DNA from: Limnohabitans parvus II-B4
GTDB taxonomy: Bacteria > Pseudomonadota > Gammaproteobacteria > Burkholderiales > Burkholderiaceae_C
NCBI RefSeq assembly: GCF_003063455.1
Contig: NZ_NESN01000001.1
Span: forward strand, 186,001 to 250,000
Direction of reading: 5' to 3'
Length of the DNA stretch: 64,000 nt
This document shows, one piece after another, positions 63,612 through 64,000 of this stretch. The notes beneath the pieces were generated by a model. That model saw only the letters and a list, made by a program, of their open reading frames with translations, was not told where the DNA came from and made no database searches. Position numbers and translations under genes: made by a program. How positions within the stretch are numbered: position 1 is the first letter of the stretch; each line of letters opens with the position of its first letter.

Positions 63612-64000
63612 TCACTCCACCCAGTGGGTGAAATCCTGCGACGTCACGCGGGTGGTCTGGAAAGTGTTGACCAGCGCCGACTCGTCGGCATAACCCAGCG
63701 CCATGCCGCAAACGACCATCTCGTTCTCGCCCGCGCCCACATGGGGCAGGATGATTTTGGAGAAGCCGTTCCACGCCGCTTGCGGGCAGGTGTGCAGGCC
63801 ACGCGAGCGTGCTGCCACCATGATGCTTTGCAAGAACATGCCGTAGTCCAGCAAGCTGCCACGACCCATGACCTTGTCAATCGTGAAGATCAGGCCCACG
63901 GGTGCATCAAAGAAGCGGAAGTTTTGCTGGTGCTGCGCGTGCATGCGCTCTTTGTCGCCTTTGCCGATGCCCAGCACGCCATAGAGACCAAAACCGCATT
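63612..64000 (-). CDS. Nitroreductase family protein, C-terminal part
   Basis: The gene runs off the right edge; 129 residues up to the stop are visible. CGFGLYGVLGIGKGDKERM is followed by FRFFDAPVGLIFTID, YGMFLQSIMVAARSRGLHTCPQAAW and MVVCGMALGYAD, the FMN-binding core of NfsB/NfnB-type reductases. Its substrate is unknown. It lies 30 nt upstream of livHM on the same strand. Confidence 0.85.
   Translation of the reverse strand, partial: CGFGLYGVLGIGKGDKERMHAQHQQNFRFFDAPVGLIFTIDKVMGRGSLLDYGMFLQSIMVAARSRGLHTCPQAAWNGFSKIILPHVGAGENEMVVCGMALGYADESALVNTFQTTRVTSQDFTHWVE

Noticed and set aside
1..64000. CRISPR array, rRNA operon or insertion sequence
   Set aside because: I looked for regularly spaced 25-40-bp repeats, rRNA signatures and transposase motifs (DDE, Tn3, IS) and saw none; the only array-like repeats are the two 110-bp promoter copies.

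Overview
The window is a 64 kb piece of a beta-proteobacterial chromosome, most likely Burkholderiales and probably Comamonadaceae (Limnohabitans/Rhodoferax-like). Pointers are the arginine-type EF-P with EarP, HU/IHF/SWIB proteins of burkholderial type, DUF1840, MoaE-MoaD-MoeA next to ThrC-Hom, and the gene order thrS-infC-rpmI-rplT-pheS-pheT-ihfA. The genus call is inference; no rRNA is present.

Layout. 1-9.8 kb: end of a cold-shock gene, a DUF192 lipoprotein/secreted protein, then a long minus-strand translation block (thrS, infC, rpmI, rplT, pheS, pheT, ihfA, DUF1840) and isocitrate lyase aceA. 10-28 kb: an RraA-like protein, a Lys/Ala-rich SWIB protein, a ThDP enzyme with an MFS transporter, clpB with a heat-shock-type promoter, a molybdopterin/threonine block (alaA, hom, thrC, moeA, moaD, moaE), bcp, a PIN-PhoH protein and dnaB.

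28,336-41,772: an integrative mobilizable element of about 13.4 kb inserted at the 3' end of tRNA-His(GTG). A 17-bp copy of the tRNA end flanks it on both sides, and each end carries a pair of GTATGACCCC repeats with the same 13-nt period. It encodes a tyrosine integrase, a MobF (TrwC/TraI-like) relaxase, a TrwB-like coupling protein, an RHH relaxosome protein, several small unknown proteins, ArdA antirestriction, an H-NS-like silencer, a DNA methyltransferase/endonuclease pair and a winged-helix protein. No mating-pair (VirB) genes are seen, so it probably borrows a conjugation channel. Three of its genes share a repeated promoter with an operator-like palindrome between -35 and -10; two of these promoter regions are 110-bp direct repeats. 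A strong hairpin ending in GTGTCT upstream of the RHH gene is a good candidate for the nic site of oriT. Two genes shorter than usual gene-finder cut-offs (51 and 33 codons) were found by hand.

41.8-64 kb: back in ordinary chromosome: ppiD, tRNA-Val(TAC), hupB, a tartrate/isopropylmalate-type dehydrogenase, uvrC-pgsA-eamA, earP-yeeE-yedE-efp, a LOG-family protein, an MFS transporter, rmuC, a 2-hydroxyacid dehydrogenase, nhaD, pncB, a second Na+/H+ antiporter-like protein, and a branched-chain amino acid-type ABC transporter whose two permeases are fused (livHM, livG, livF). A nitroreductase gene runs off the right end.
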